Source: Serendipita indica DSM 11827
Taxonomy: Eukaryota; Basidiomycota; Agaricomycetes; Sebacinales; Serendipitaceae
Reading direction: 5' to 3'
NCBI GenBank assembly: GCA_910890315.1
Contig: CAJVGD010000001.1
Location: 2,294,001-2,358,000, forward strand
DNA length: 64,000 bases
Shown: in pieces, positions 1 to 10,160 of the stretch
How positions within the stretch are numbered: the stretch's first letter is position 1
Layout of the letters: each line of letters begins with the position of its first letter
Notes under the pieces: generated by a model
The model's database searches: none
What the model saw: only the letters and a program-made list of their open reading frames with translations
Told to the model about the DNA's origin: nothing
Program-made: the position numbers and the translations under genes

Positions 1-565
1 CCGCTTTAAGCAAAGCTTCTAGTTACTGGCGGCAGAAAAGTAGTGAGCAAAGCAGCAAATGTAGTGAGCTATTTGTGAGCCTACATACCTGGAGACAGAA
101 AAGTAGTGAGCAAACCAGTGGGCTGTCACCACCTGCCACCATTCTAAACCAGAATGTGTAGAAAAACGCAGAGAAATTGAGGAATGATCTCGGCATACTA
201 TGGAGTATTTTAGAGTAAATTATGGGGGGAATGGAGGAGAAGTGACCATGGGAAAAGTCAGAAAAATACTTTTGTTAACCCTCTTCATAACTAATCACCC
301 TTAGGTCTCCTGCTTGTTATCTCTATTGTGTACTGTTTAGTGTGCAACAAGTCCTCTGGGTGTAGACAACTATCATCTGTTCTTAATTCCAATGCTTTTG
401 AAAATGCTCAGTAACGCTTGAGCTCATCATTAGTCTCCAGTGACGTTTGTGGCCTTCATGGTCAACAGACATCATTGCCTAAAATCTGTGATCCGTGTCT
501 TATCATTGTGACTCAGAGCAGGCGAATGGATCGATTACATAGGTTTGGCAATATCATAGCCCTGG
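1..565. other. Intergenic, no gene seen
   Basis: No reading frame with protein-like content is visible here. The stretch lies downstream of the orphan gene on the minus strand and probably holds its 3' UTR. Its left end carries a short direct repeat, listed separately. Confidence 0.6.
33..114. repeat. Pair of 19-bp direct repeats
   Basis: The 19-mer cagaaaagtagtgagcaaa occurs perfectly at 33-51 and 96-114, a period of 63 bp. A partial copy (gtagtgagc) sits between them near 61-69. It could be the edge of a longer minisatellite or of a repeat continuing outside the window. Confidence 0.7.
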
Positions 566-1810
566 TTACATAAAGAACGATGGATCTTCAAGCTGCTGGA
601 GTCGGTCGAGGAATGCTGAGCTCAGTGTATGTACGCTGTTGCTTGTATTTGACAGCATTGACTCGCTCCACACAGTACTCTCGCTGTTAGGAGATGAGAG
701 ACCACTTGAGAATGATGGCTCTACGTCGTCCCAGTGTGCAGAAGAGAAGACCGGGATGTCCAAGAAGTCGGAGGTTTCACTGGAGTTGTCGCTGATAACA
801 ATACTCGGCATCATGAACTCGAGTGGCAGGTCTGGTTCCAGAACCACAGGAACTGCCACTGGACTACTGTTATGATTGCTCACGCACTGTATGTGACATC
901 CAGGAAGTGATGACAGAGGCCCGAGCATGGTCACAACATCTTCCTCTGACCATCCGGCGAAGTGTATTCGGAGTTCTACACATAGGCCTGTCGGATCACC
1001 CCAGATTTGAATGGAAGCACCGCGGTCCCATACATTGTGGGCATCCAAAACGCTGAAGATGGCGTTGGCGTCTTCTACTCTAGCTTGATAGGCGTCATGT
1101 TGGTCAAGGATGACACGAAGTGGAAGGAGAGGTACAGTGTCTGCTGAAATGGCGAATGGAATTCGACTCGAAGGGGTGGGTGCCAGAGCAATCTGGAGCA
1201 CGGTCGCCCGCGAGGATTCAGTGATCGGGAAATAGCGATTCAGCTGTTCCTCGACGTTGAACGAGGGCCTCGACATGCGTGGTGCTTTGCGCTTATCCCC
1301 TTTTCTGCGCGTTTGCTTTGATTGTCTGGCTCCCATAGAAGGCTTGATGTCCCAGTCAACTTCCCAGAATGCTCGTGCCGTGATGGACGTCTTCTCGATA
1401 ACATGTCGAAAGGTGGTATGAGATGCAAATCTTCGGACGGTCCCAAGCCCGACCTCAAACGAGGGCCGGGTGAGCGTCGGTGCTCGTGGGAGACCAGCAG
1501 CTCTGAGTGGACGCGAGAGGATTGTCCGGCTTGGAAATGAAAAGCCACTGGAGATCCCACGGCTCAGGCCATACTGAATCCGGTTCAGAGACACGGGCTG
1601 GGCAGACGGAGGTGGATGTCCAAGCAGACGGGTCAAGCGCGGTATATTGCGCTGGAGAATGTTATTTGCTTGCGCAAGGATGCCAGAAGGCGGCGGTCGA
1701 CGGAGGGACGCGAGGCCCAGGGTATGAAGGACCGTACCAAAGCCTCTGGCTCCCGTCGGAGCAGTTGGACAGACGAGGGAGGCTTTCCCTCGTATGCCAG
1801 AGGCTATCAT
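566..1810 (-). CDS. Orphan protein with basic, mitochondrial-like N-terminus
   Basis: This is a single-exon frame of 414 codons, counted from the first ATG at 1810; the frame stays open upstream to about 1918 but without an ATG. The first 140 residues are rich in Arg, Ser, Pro and Leu with few acidic residues, which resembles a mitochondrial presequence or a disordered basic region. The middle, around the motif ARAFWEVDWDIKP, and the part after residue 190 look globular, with alternating hydrophobic segments. The last 70 residues are Ser-rich and acidic. I do not recognise a domain or family. It is divergent from TFB2, with 100 bp between the two start codons. Codon use resembles its neighbours, so I think it is a real gene of unknown function. 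Confidence 0.6.
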   Translation of the reverse strand: MIASGIRGKASLVCPTAPTGARGFGTVLHTLGLASLRRPPPSGILAQANNILQRNIPRLTRLLGHPPPSAQPVSLNRIQYGLSRGISSGFSFPSRTILSRPLRAAGLPRAPTLTRPSFEVGLGTVRRFASHTTFRHVIEKTSITARAFWEVDWDIKPSMGARQSKQTRRKGDKRKAPRMSRPSFNVEEQLNRYFPITESSRATVLQIALAPTPSSRIPFAISADTVPLLPLRVILDQHDAYQARVEDANAIFSVLDAHNVWDRGASIQIWGDPTGLCVELRIHFAGWSEEDVVTMLGPLSSLPGCHIQCVSNHNSSPVAVPVVLEPDLPLEFMMPSIVISDNSSETSDFLDIPVFSSAHWDDVEPSFSSGLSSPNSESTVWSESMLSNTSNSVHTLSSAFLDRLQQLEDPSFFM

Positions 1811-1910
1811 TTTGGCTACGGCACTAACACAGAGGATATGGGCGGGTCCAAGTTGTAGAACGCGTACTTCCGGCAAAGGTGGCGCTCCTTCCCAAACGCC
1901 CAAGAAAAAA
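1811..1910. promoter_or_regulatory. Divergent promoter, orphan gene / TFB2
   Basis: Only 100 bp separate the ATG of the minus-strand orphan (1810) from the ATG of TFB2 (1911). Both genes must share this interval for transcription initiation, or one must start inside the other gene. No clear TATA box is visible. Confidence 0.5.
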
Positions 1911-3885
1911 ATGTCCAAAAAGCAAGAAAATCCAACGACACATGCCCTGATAGATTTTTTGCACTCTCAAACACCAACAACATTGCAGAGATTATATACG
2001 CGCCCATCCGCATGCCTGGCCATTATACGGTGCGGACGCCAGACCCGCTAGGTCGTCAAGCTCTAACTAGGGTATCGTAAGACTGCTTTCTCCACTAGAG
2101 AGACAACTCGTCATGAGCCTCCTCTGGCTAGAAGGTCCCGTTGAAACGCAGAGTATCACAAACTGGATTACACTCGAGGGTAGGAGGTGCGAGCCTCATA
2201 TGTACAATTCATATGTGCTGATGATTCCAATCAGTGCGTACGAGCATGCCTTGAAGTCGCTCGCCAAGTTGCAAATACTCCCAAACTCAAAGGAACAGAT
2301 ACTACTGCAAGCCTCGTTCAAGTCTGGGCTTAGAAATGGTCTCACTGGAAGGTATGTGAAGCTTTCCGCTGATGATGACTTTGCTCAACTAGCATTTAGT
2401 GGGCAAGTAGCAAGCTTTGGAGCTCTGGTCGAACCAGATAATGACATGGGTACTCTCCCCACTGAAATGCTCGATAACTATGCAGTAGAAAGATGGGATG
2501 TCCGTCGCAATCATGCAACTAGTGTTGAGCGCTCACAAAAGCACAGACGATCCTCCATTTTATGGTAACATCCGGCACCGAGCAGGCATCTGCACGGCCG
2601 TCAGAAGGTGTCCTATATCTTCTGGAGCATAGTGGCCTCATGAGTAACGAGTTGAGTCCTCGACTTTTAGCTCTAGACTCGGACTTACCACCAGGCAAGA
2701 CATGGTCGTCGAATCATTACATCGGCTGGGTTCCAATTTCTTCTTCAATCACCTCATGCTCAGCTATGGGAGTTTATACTATCATATTTACGCATGATGG
2801 CAGTAAGTTGATGCCCCCCAATGTGTCGGCCGCCCTGACTCGACCAGGAGCGAGAAGATATGGATATGGTCGACATCCTCGGTTTCTTCTTCATGTTGTC
2901 TATGACTCAACCCGGACAGGTATGTGCACACCAAACTTTGATCTGGTTTCTTAACCTCGGAATCCAAGCATTATTCAACACACACCTTGTCGCCGACGCA
3001 GCTTATCATGGTCTCCGATTTGCGTGATTTCGGACTTGTCTACTTTCCTTCGGTGAGCTTTAGATTGGTTGGCGCGGAGGATAAGGGCTTAGATCACGAT
3101 ATTGCAGGATACCACAACCTCTTTCCAACCAACTCGGTTTGCAACGACACTAACGTCTTATACAAGCTCATTCTCCGACCATGATTTGACGATAGAAAAT
3201 GGAGCAGATCTATCGCAAGAATTTGTCGTTCTGGAAACGAATTATCACGTTTATGCATACACCAGTACGTATCTCGCAGATTGGGTTCGAGCATGGTGCT
3301 TAAGCTTTGTAGACAATCCATTGCAAATTGCGGTACTCAACTTGTTTGTCTCATTCAAGGCACGATTCCCAAACATGATCATGGGCTCTCTCACGCGAGA
3401 TAGCGTGAAGAAGGCGCTCGTAAACGGGATAACAGCAGATCAGGTACGTTGTGTAGTCACATCATGGGAGAAGAAACTACAAACGTTTGCATTTAGATAC
3501 TCAGTTACCTCGTCACTCATGCACATCCGCAAATGAGGAAGAATGTCTGTGCAATCTGAATCGACGGTGTCGACTACTCACCAATGACAGAATCCCATTA
3601 TCCCCGTCACAGTTCAAGACCAAATTCGTCTTTGGGAATTGGAGCGGCACCGTGTCAAGGGACAAGATGGTCGGTCTAGTTTTCGGAGTGAGTGGCATCA
3701 TCTCAACGTTGACAGGATATCTCTACAAAGAATTTGCTTCCATGAATGACTACGAAGTTGTCGTCCAATATGCCCGCGAGCTAGGGGTTGTTCTATGGGA
3801 GAACGCTTCCCGAAGAATGTTCTTTGCCGATGCGGCTGGCCGGGTGCATATCAGGAGTTATATAGAACGTAGAACAGCACTGTAA
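1911..3885 (+). CDS. TFB2: TFIIH subunit TFB2 (p52)
   Basis: TFB2 is a core subunit of TFIIH; it contacts the XPB/Ssl2 helicase and serves RNA polymerase II initiation and nucleotide excision repair. Exon 1 encodes the typical start (LQRLYTRPSACLAIIR). A 52-bp GT-AG intron at 2030-2081 then joins to LLSPLERQLVMSLLWLEG. Further family signatures follow in order: FKSGLRNGLTG, the DNYAVERW / LHFMVTSGTE region, LLEHSGLMS, DLRDFGLVY and FQPTRFATTLTS. The C-terminal part includes VVVQYARELGVVLWENASRR, the region that binds the small subunit Tfb5. The frame changes between these blocks are explained by several short introns, not all placed exactly. The last exon ends in RTAL and TAA at 3883-3885. 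No defect is seen. Confidence 0.9.
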
Positions 3886-4061
3886 AAATTTATTCCGGAT
3901 TTCTTGTGGGCCCTCTGACAAAAGCCGCGGCGACGCGTTGGAGTCGGGCGTATTGTTAGGCCTTTTAGACTCCACCACTACTTACAGCAAAACCCGTGCA
4001 AAGCCCAGAGAGGCTCTCTAGACGCACTTTACTCATTAAAAACATCGAACCGTCACCCAGA

Positions 4062-5303
4062 ATGTCGGCGTTCCGATCCCCTATTCTCGACTACTTCCCC
4101 ATCCGCGCTGGTGCAGATCTCCCGCCAAAACCTGGAGCACCTCCGCCGCCTACTGGTGTTTCTCTCTTTGCTCGCTATGCTCTCGCCGGCGCCGCCTGCT
4201 GTAGCATCACGCACGGTGCATTGACACCCGTCGACGTTGTGAAAACCAGGATTCAGCTAGAGCCAGAGGTCTACAACAGGGTAAGTCTTCGCAGTGCACA
4301 TCTAGCAACTATTTAGCAGCTTTTTCTCGTCTCTGTGTGGCGAACGTGCGTCGCTGACCAGTCGTTCGCAGGGCATGGTCACCGCTTTTCGACAAGTCAT
4401 CCAGGCTGAGGGCGCTGGCGCGCTACTCACTGGGTTCGGACCTACTGCTATTGGATATGCCCTCCAAGGCGCTTTCAAGTTTGGTGGATACGAATTCTGG
4501 AAGAAGACTGCTATCGACTACCTTGGCATAGAAAAGGCGTCGGAGAACAGGACGCTTGTCTATCTCGGAGCTTCTGCAATTGCAGAATTCTTTGCAGACA
4601 TTGCTCTCTGCCCGTTGGAAGCTACCCGTATCCGCCTTGTCTCGCAGCCAACCTTTGCGTCTGGCCTAGCCAGCGGATTCGCAAAAATTGCAAAGCAGGA
4701 AGGCTTCTCCGGCTTCTACTCTGGGTGAGTTACACAGTCACATTATACGAAGCAAATACTGAATTTCATAAACAAAGCTTTGGTCCAATCTTGTTCAAGC
4801 AGGTTCCATATACCATGGCTAAATTCGGAGTGTACGAGGTTGCATTTGTGAGTTGGGATCCGACGCGGATCTGACCTAGTCTGACATCATTTCTAGGAGA
4901 AAATGATTCAGGCCACTGGCAAGCCTAAGAACGAGCTGGCTCCTGGAACCATCTCTAGTCTGAACCTCGGGGCCGGTCTTGTTGCTGGTTTTGCTGCTGC
5001 AATCATCTCTCAGCCTGCGGATACTCTCTTGTCCAAGATCAACAAGACGAGTGCTAAACCCGGAGAGACAGTCACCTCGCGGCTTGTCAAGATGGCCGGT
5101 GAATTGGGATTCCGTGGATTGTTTACTGGCTTGGGAGCTCGGTGAGGCATTCACAGTTTTTACACTTTGTTGGAGAGCTTATGCATCCTAGTTTGGTCAT
5201 GGTTGGCACTCTCACGGCCGGTCAGTTTGCCATCTATGGTGACATCAAGCGTGTCTTGAACGCAACCGGTGGCGTCGAGATCGCCAAGGTGAAGGTTGCA
5301 TAA
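4062..5303 (+). CDS. MIR1: Mitochondrial phosphate carrier
   Basis: This is a mitochondrial carrier family member that imports inorganic phosphate across the inner membrane for ATP synthesis. The three repeats each carry the signature: [20 protein letters not shown] and [10 protein letters not shown]. The first two are the usual Px[D/E]xx[K/R] boxes and the third ends in Ser-Lys, as in phosphate carriers. The segment [11 protein letters not shown], formed across the first intron, and [21 protein letters not shown] are diagnostic of the Mir1 type as opposed to other carriers. The ATG at 4062 is preferred over the in-frame one at 3996 because it gives [13 protein letters not shown], a normal N-terminus. 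At least four short introns interrupt the gene. The protein ends at the TAA of 5301-5303. It is tail to tail with the arrestin-like gene, 255 bp apart. Confidence 0.93.
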
Positions 5304-5558
5304 AGGGGACGAGAAACGTTGACTCTGGGTGACGACGGATCTTATTTTGTTATGCACACCTCCCCACTCTGAACTCTCATTTGCTCTGCATCGTTTGCCT
5401 GTAAAATGGCTCATAGACTTGACAATGCCGTGTCATCTTCAAGGTTAATCTGTTTCTGGTAAAGGTAAATTCACGATGGGGGTGTACATGGTGCAAGGCG
5501 TCGAGGACAGGACGAACTGAGACGCGACAGGACTAAAGAAAAGAACCCACGGGTATGA

Positions 5559-7568
5559 TCAAGAAGAATTAAAAGAGGTGTAAGTGGCAGCAGTCACCGT
5601 ACTCCTTCGTGGCCGTGGTGGACGTGTCGATCGCGCCCTGACGGCGTGTCCCGAGTCTGTGGCAGACTCACCCCACATATTCTCCGTCTTTCGCTTGCTA
5701 CTGACCGCTATTCGCTCGAGCTCTTCTTCCCAAGCACGAATGGCTGTGGAAGGCGCCCGTCGAAGTGAAGGAGATGCGACGTCGGGCAAGATGAATGGTG
5801 TAGCAACAGGGGCAGCTAAATCACGAGACTGTGGGGACCGTAAAGCGTGTGAAGAATCTTCAGCTGGGGCTGCTCGACGTTTTGACGAGGCACGACCTCT
5901 GGGTAGGCTATCTTCCGCCTGTCGCTTTGGACGGGACGAGGCAGCAGCAGTGGTTTGATTAAAGAACGAAAACCCTTCGACGGAAGGTGCTTTGGGAATC
6001 GGGGGAGGGGTGTCTGGTTCGGCTTTGCTACTACCAGATGTCGAAGGCGCTGGGGAAGCTCTCCTAGAACTAGCGGCAGATTTTGCGCGGGCAGCGCGCT
6101 TCTTTGCAATCTTTGTTGTAGCAACTAGCCGCTGCTCCTGTGATATGGGGGATAGATTGATCTCTAAAGGTTGCAAGCTCAGCTCGGTCGGACCAGAAGA
6201 GGATGAGATGTTGAGCTAAAGGCAGTGATTAAAATCGGAAAGCAGAAAGTAAGGAAAACTCACCTTGATGAGTAAATCGAATCGGATGCTTGCCAAGTCT
6301 GTCTTGAGAGACTCTCCGATCGGCCATTGACTTGGAGCAGGTCGTGCGGGTAGCGCAAGAGATACAGTGGCATCGAGACGGCCTGGCTCGTTTTGATAAA
6401 AATCGGACGATTGAGCAGAAACAATGGGCGAGCTGATAGACTTTGAGGGCAGGACGACGCTGCAAGGGGGAGAGGTTGATCGTTTGCGTGAAAGGGTCTG
6501 GGAGGAAAGGTTTGGAGATGAGCGAGAGCCACTGAGTAGCGAAGTTGAAGATGAGGCGTCTTGGAAACTGTAAGGGGACTGGCCACCTGAGGGGAGTTCT
6601 GTCGTGCTCGGACCACCTGCTGCTTCAAACAGTTCCAGTCTGCGTTGGAGAGTGACGGACACGGTCTGGATGCGAATGGCTGGGGTGCCCTTTTCGAACA
6701 GAAACGCTATTTTCACTGGGAGGTCGTCACCTGGACCGAGCGGATGGTCGGGAGCTTGAATGCGATAGTAAAACGGACCGACGCGTGGGGTTGAAGGATG
6801 AAAGAGAAAGCCAGGATGAGGTGATGATGATGATGGATTCAAGACGGGCGGAAGACGTTGCTGGACGTCGTAGCGAGTGAATCCGAGATCGTAATTTCTC
6901 GTCTGACAGACGCCGAGACCAAACATTTGAGGGTGATTGATTGCTGTAATTGAATTGTCAGAGGTCAGATTGAGGGATCGCTATCGAAACGGGAAATTGA
7001 CGAGTAGCAGAAACCTCGGAACGGCCGGAGAGTCCACACGCCGTCGGGAGGGACGAGTTTCGCCCCTCGCGGTCTACGCCAAATGGGCCCAAAAGCCGTG
7101 GAAGCATATGGAGAACGCGACGGGGGTGCAAGTCTACCGGTGGGCGGCCTCGCAGAATGAACAAAAAGGCTGGAAAAAAAAGGACGTACTTGCTTCGAGT
7201 CTCCAAAATACTTTATAATCTGGAAAGGAAAGAGTGGAAAAGCCTGGAATGGTCGAAGGGAGGACGATGCGAAAGGGGAGCTCCATGTCGCCAATCTCTG
7301 CAGGTTCCTGCGGGCTCGGGCTGGCCCAGAGGGTGTCTGTGACATCGACGAGGGTATTTAGACGGCAATAGGTGAGCTTTGTGCGGGCCTCGTAGCATTT
7401 AACGGAGACGGTGACACTATACGCGGGTAGCAGCTTGTGGTCGTCGTCGACGCGGGTGCGGACGACCCCCTCGACGGTGAGCTTTGTAAGACCGAGATAA
7501 CCAGAGTATGGGAAGAATCTGCCGCCATGATTGAGGTTTCGGAGGGCGTGGATGGAGATGTGGACCAT
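5559..7568 (-). CDS. Alpha-arrestin-like protein
   Basis: Alpha-arrestins are cytosolic adaptors that recruit Rsp5-type ubiquitin ligases to membrane transporters. The first exon, from the ATG at 7566-7568, encodes an arrestin N-lobe-like beta-sandwich, including LTKLTVEGVVRTRVDDD, VTVSVKCYEARTK, LPFRIVLPSTIPG and FPDYKVFWRLEA. The exon below 6926 continues with a C-lobe-like part (RNYDLGFTRYD, GPFYYRIQAPDHPLGPGDD, LPVKIAFLFEKG, TVSVTLQRRLEL). A clear intron near 6215-6262 leads to a basic, Ser/Ala-rich tail ending at the TGA complement of 5559-5561. I could not place the exon or exons between about 6940 and 7190. No PPxY motif is obvious in the parts I can read. The family call rests on strand pattern and motif spacing. 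Confidence 0.65.
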
Positions 7569-7803
7569 TGGGGGGGCAAAGGCTGAAGGGGAAATCGCAA
7601 ACGAGTGACGGGAATAAGGAGCTGTTTAATAAACAAGACTGAACAGACGCTCGGCTTCTGTCGCTGGTTCTCAGCGCAGAGAACCGCGAGAAGGATGGAG
7701 AAGTCAAACTTTGAACCGCGACGCCGAACAAACCGTTGGGAGACGGCGCAAAGGAAAGCGTCAACGGCACCAATTCTAATCAGATTTATTTACATAGTCA
7801 AGG
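7569..7803. promoter_or_regulatory. Divergent promoter, arrestin-like / small membrane protein
   Basis: The interval is 235 bp between the arrestin-like ATG (7568, minus) and the small-protein ATG (7804, plus). It is a shared upstream region with no other feature recognised. Confidence 0.4.
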
Positions 7804-8173
7804 ATGAATCCAGACACGCTGCGCTCACTTCGCAGAATCACCGTGGGCTCTGCTGCAAGTAAGTAGGCGTGTATATGCCATGATGACAACACACGCGCTG
7901 ACATGGTACCATTAACCAGTCATCGGCGTCGGTGCTGCTCTCCTCTACTGTGCGTGTTATCGCGAGCAGCCATTCGATCTGTGGCTCACAAACTACAAGT
8001 TCAACTGCCCAGAAATGAGCAGGAAATGATGGACAGATTGCCAGAAGACAAGCGCAACCAGGCAAAGCAGAAACGCTTCATTCGCGAGCAATACGAGCGA
8101 CAACAGGTGAGCTTACTCGTCAAAGTACAAACAACTGCTAACAAACTAACAGCGAGCGTCCAAAGAAGAATAG
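7804..8173 (+). CDS. Small single-pass membrane protein, unknown
   Basis: The gene is too short and too split for simple ORF finding. Exon 1 starts at the ATG of 7804 (MNPDTLRSLRRITVGSAA). An intron ends in ccattaaccag, and the next exon encodes VIGVGAALLYC, a hydrophobic segment. Splicing a further 59-bp intron (donor gtgtta, acceptor gcccag near 8012) restores a frame reading NEQEMMDRLPEDKRNQAKQK and RFIREQYERQQ. A last intron at 8107-8152 leads to RASKEE and a stop at 8171-8173. The product is about 68 residues: a short basic N-terminus, one membrane span and a charged helix. That layout recalls small mitochondrial assembly factors, but I recognise no family. If the middle intron is retained, the protein stops at 8029-8031 instead. 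SIP5 begins 59 bp downstream. Confidence 0.5.
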
Positions 8174-8232
8174 ACATGTACATAACAATAGCCCCCGGTG
8201 GCAGCAATTCCACGACTTGACCACTGACCCCA

Positions 8233-9938
8233 ATGGGCAACTCGTCGTCAACGTCAAAGACGGCAGAAACACGCGTCGATGGAGGGTTTCTGACCCCGCG
8301 CGGCATCTATACAGGCCCTCACGACTGGAATCAGCACACAGTTGGCCATTTGATCCTCGAGCGACGGCTTGCCCCCTTTTACCGTCCGCTCGAGGACTAT
8401 GACGAAAGCTGGGACGATGAAACAATACTTGCAAACCGCAGAGGACCAGACACGGACGCTGACCAGCACGCCCACGATGCCCACAAGCACGGCAAGTCTC
8501 AGCAGCGCTCGTCCAGGGAGCCCCCGAGACCGTCAGATGCCCAAATCTACAAGGGTGCCATCGAGTGTCCCATTTGTTTCATGGTATGCATCCTCCCGCG
8601 TCTCGTTTCTGCAGCGCTTTGCTTTGTGAATGCTGACCGAATGGCTGGGTAGTATTATCCCCCAAACATCAATCACTCCCGCTGCTGTTTCCAGGCAATA
8701 TGTACGGAATGCTTTGTCCAAATTAAGCGCAACGAACCCACTCCGACTCATCTCGTCTCTGAGCCTGCCTGCTGCCCTTATTGCCAACAGGAAAACTTTG
8801 GGGTCACCTATACCCCGCCTCCGTGGAGAACCGGCCTCTCTCCAGACTCCCATATGACTGTACGCCCTCCCGCTTGCGTCTGAATTCGCTCAAAATGACC
8901 CAATCGGTTCAGAGACCCGACATGCACAAGAGTGCCTCGACGCAGTCAGAGTCTTCGCGTAGGAAGAGCCTCAGTCACGACAATCCAAATGTCGTCACTA
9001 TAGGTTCGTTTGGCCGACTCTGCAACTCGCTATTCTCTCCCCCTTTGACACGTCTTTTGGCAGATCAAATTCGGCCCGATTGGGAGGAGCGACTTGCAGC
9101 CGTAAAGGCAGCTGTCGCACGTAGAGCAAATCGCCGGATCATTATGCGCCAGGTGGGTGACCGTCTGATACCCGTCGGGGTCACCAGCAGTCGAACGCAA
9201 CTCCCAGAGGGTATTACCACTGTCGAGGTATGGTTTCTAGCCATAATGATGTACTTGAATTGATATATCCCTGTGTCAGGATATTGAAGAGGTGCCTAGA
9301 ACCCACAGACGTTGCACCATGGTTGGCTAACGTGTTTACAGTTGATGCTGATGGAGGCTATGCGGCTCTCTCTATTGGACCAAGAGAGGGCAAATAACCA
9401 GGCATCAAATAATCCCCCGTCCGACTCGAGGCTGGCTAGAGATGGAGGCAGGAACCGACAAAGTCAGGGAGGTCCAGCCTTGTCGGCTTTGGCAACACCA
9501 CTCGTCAATGCCAGCAATTTGGTGGCTGTATCGACTGCGATGCCGGGCCAAACTCTGCCCGAAGCTGCAGGTAGCCCTGCTCCGAATCCTATTCGTAGCC
9601 CATCGCCACATGTGCGAACCCATTCCAACCCTCCCCCTACAACGACACTTGCAGCAGCTCTATCAGCAAGCAGTACAGCCAGCGCTGTGCTCCAAAGCTC
9701 CGAGACGGATACAGGTGTGACATCTCCCCCATCCAGTAATGGAGAGCCAACGGTAGAGACACCTCCAGCGCGTAGCGAGGCCGGTGGGACGACATTGATT
9801 CACGAGGATGTGGAATCAAATCATGGCGGACCGTCGACAATCGTCTCACCACCCGAGGAGCATGCGGGCGTAAAGGCAAATACACAACAGCTGGAATATG
9901 TCAAACCATCCGAGGAGAATGTGACTTCGACTCGTTAA
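8233..9938 (+). CDS. SIP5: SIP5-like RING protein
   Basis: Sip5 in yeast links the Snf1 kinase with the Reg1/Glc7 phosphatase; the basidiomycete relatives are RING-type proteins of little-known role. The start MGNSSSTSK has a glycine at position 2 and a serine at position 6, an N-myristoylation consensus. A conserved block follows ([36 protein letters not shown]). The split zinc domain reads ECPICFM, then, after an intron, [23 protein letters not shown] and [14 protein letters not shown]. The family motif [19 protein letters not shown] comes later. The C-terminal third is a Ser/Pro/Thr-rich, disordered tail ending at the TAA of 9936-9938. Several short introns are present. The upstream gap of 59 bp is unusually short for a same-strand neighbour. 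Confidence 0.82.
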
Positions 9939-10160
9939 TTTAACGCATGCAACTGCCATGCCCCGAATTTATATAGACCACCCACTGCTTCTGCTCACCA
10001 CTGCACACCCTTCTTTGTAGATTATTGCATCCTTGAACCTTCGTATCGATAATACAGGCGTTGCTGGACTCTCAAACAGCGAGCGAGTGGCAGTGTTGCA
10101 TCCAGCTTTGAGCAGGCACCTGGCCTTTCTCCAGGCGCTCCTTGAACTCCAACGATAACA

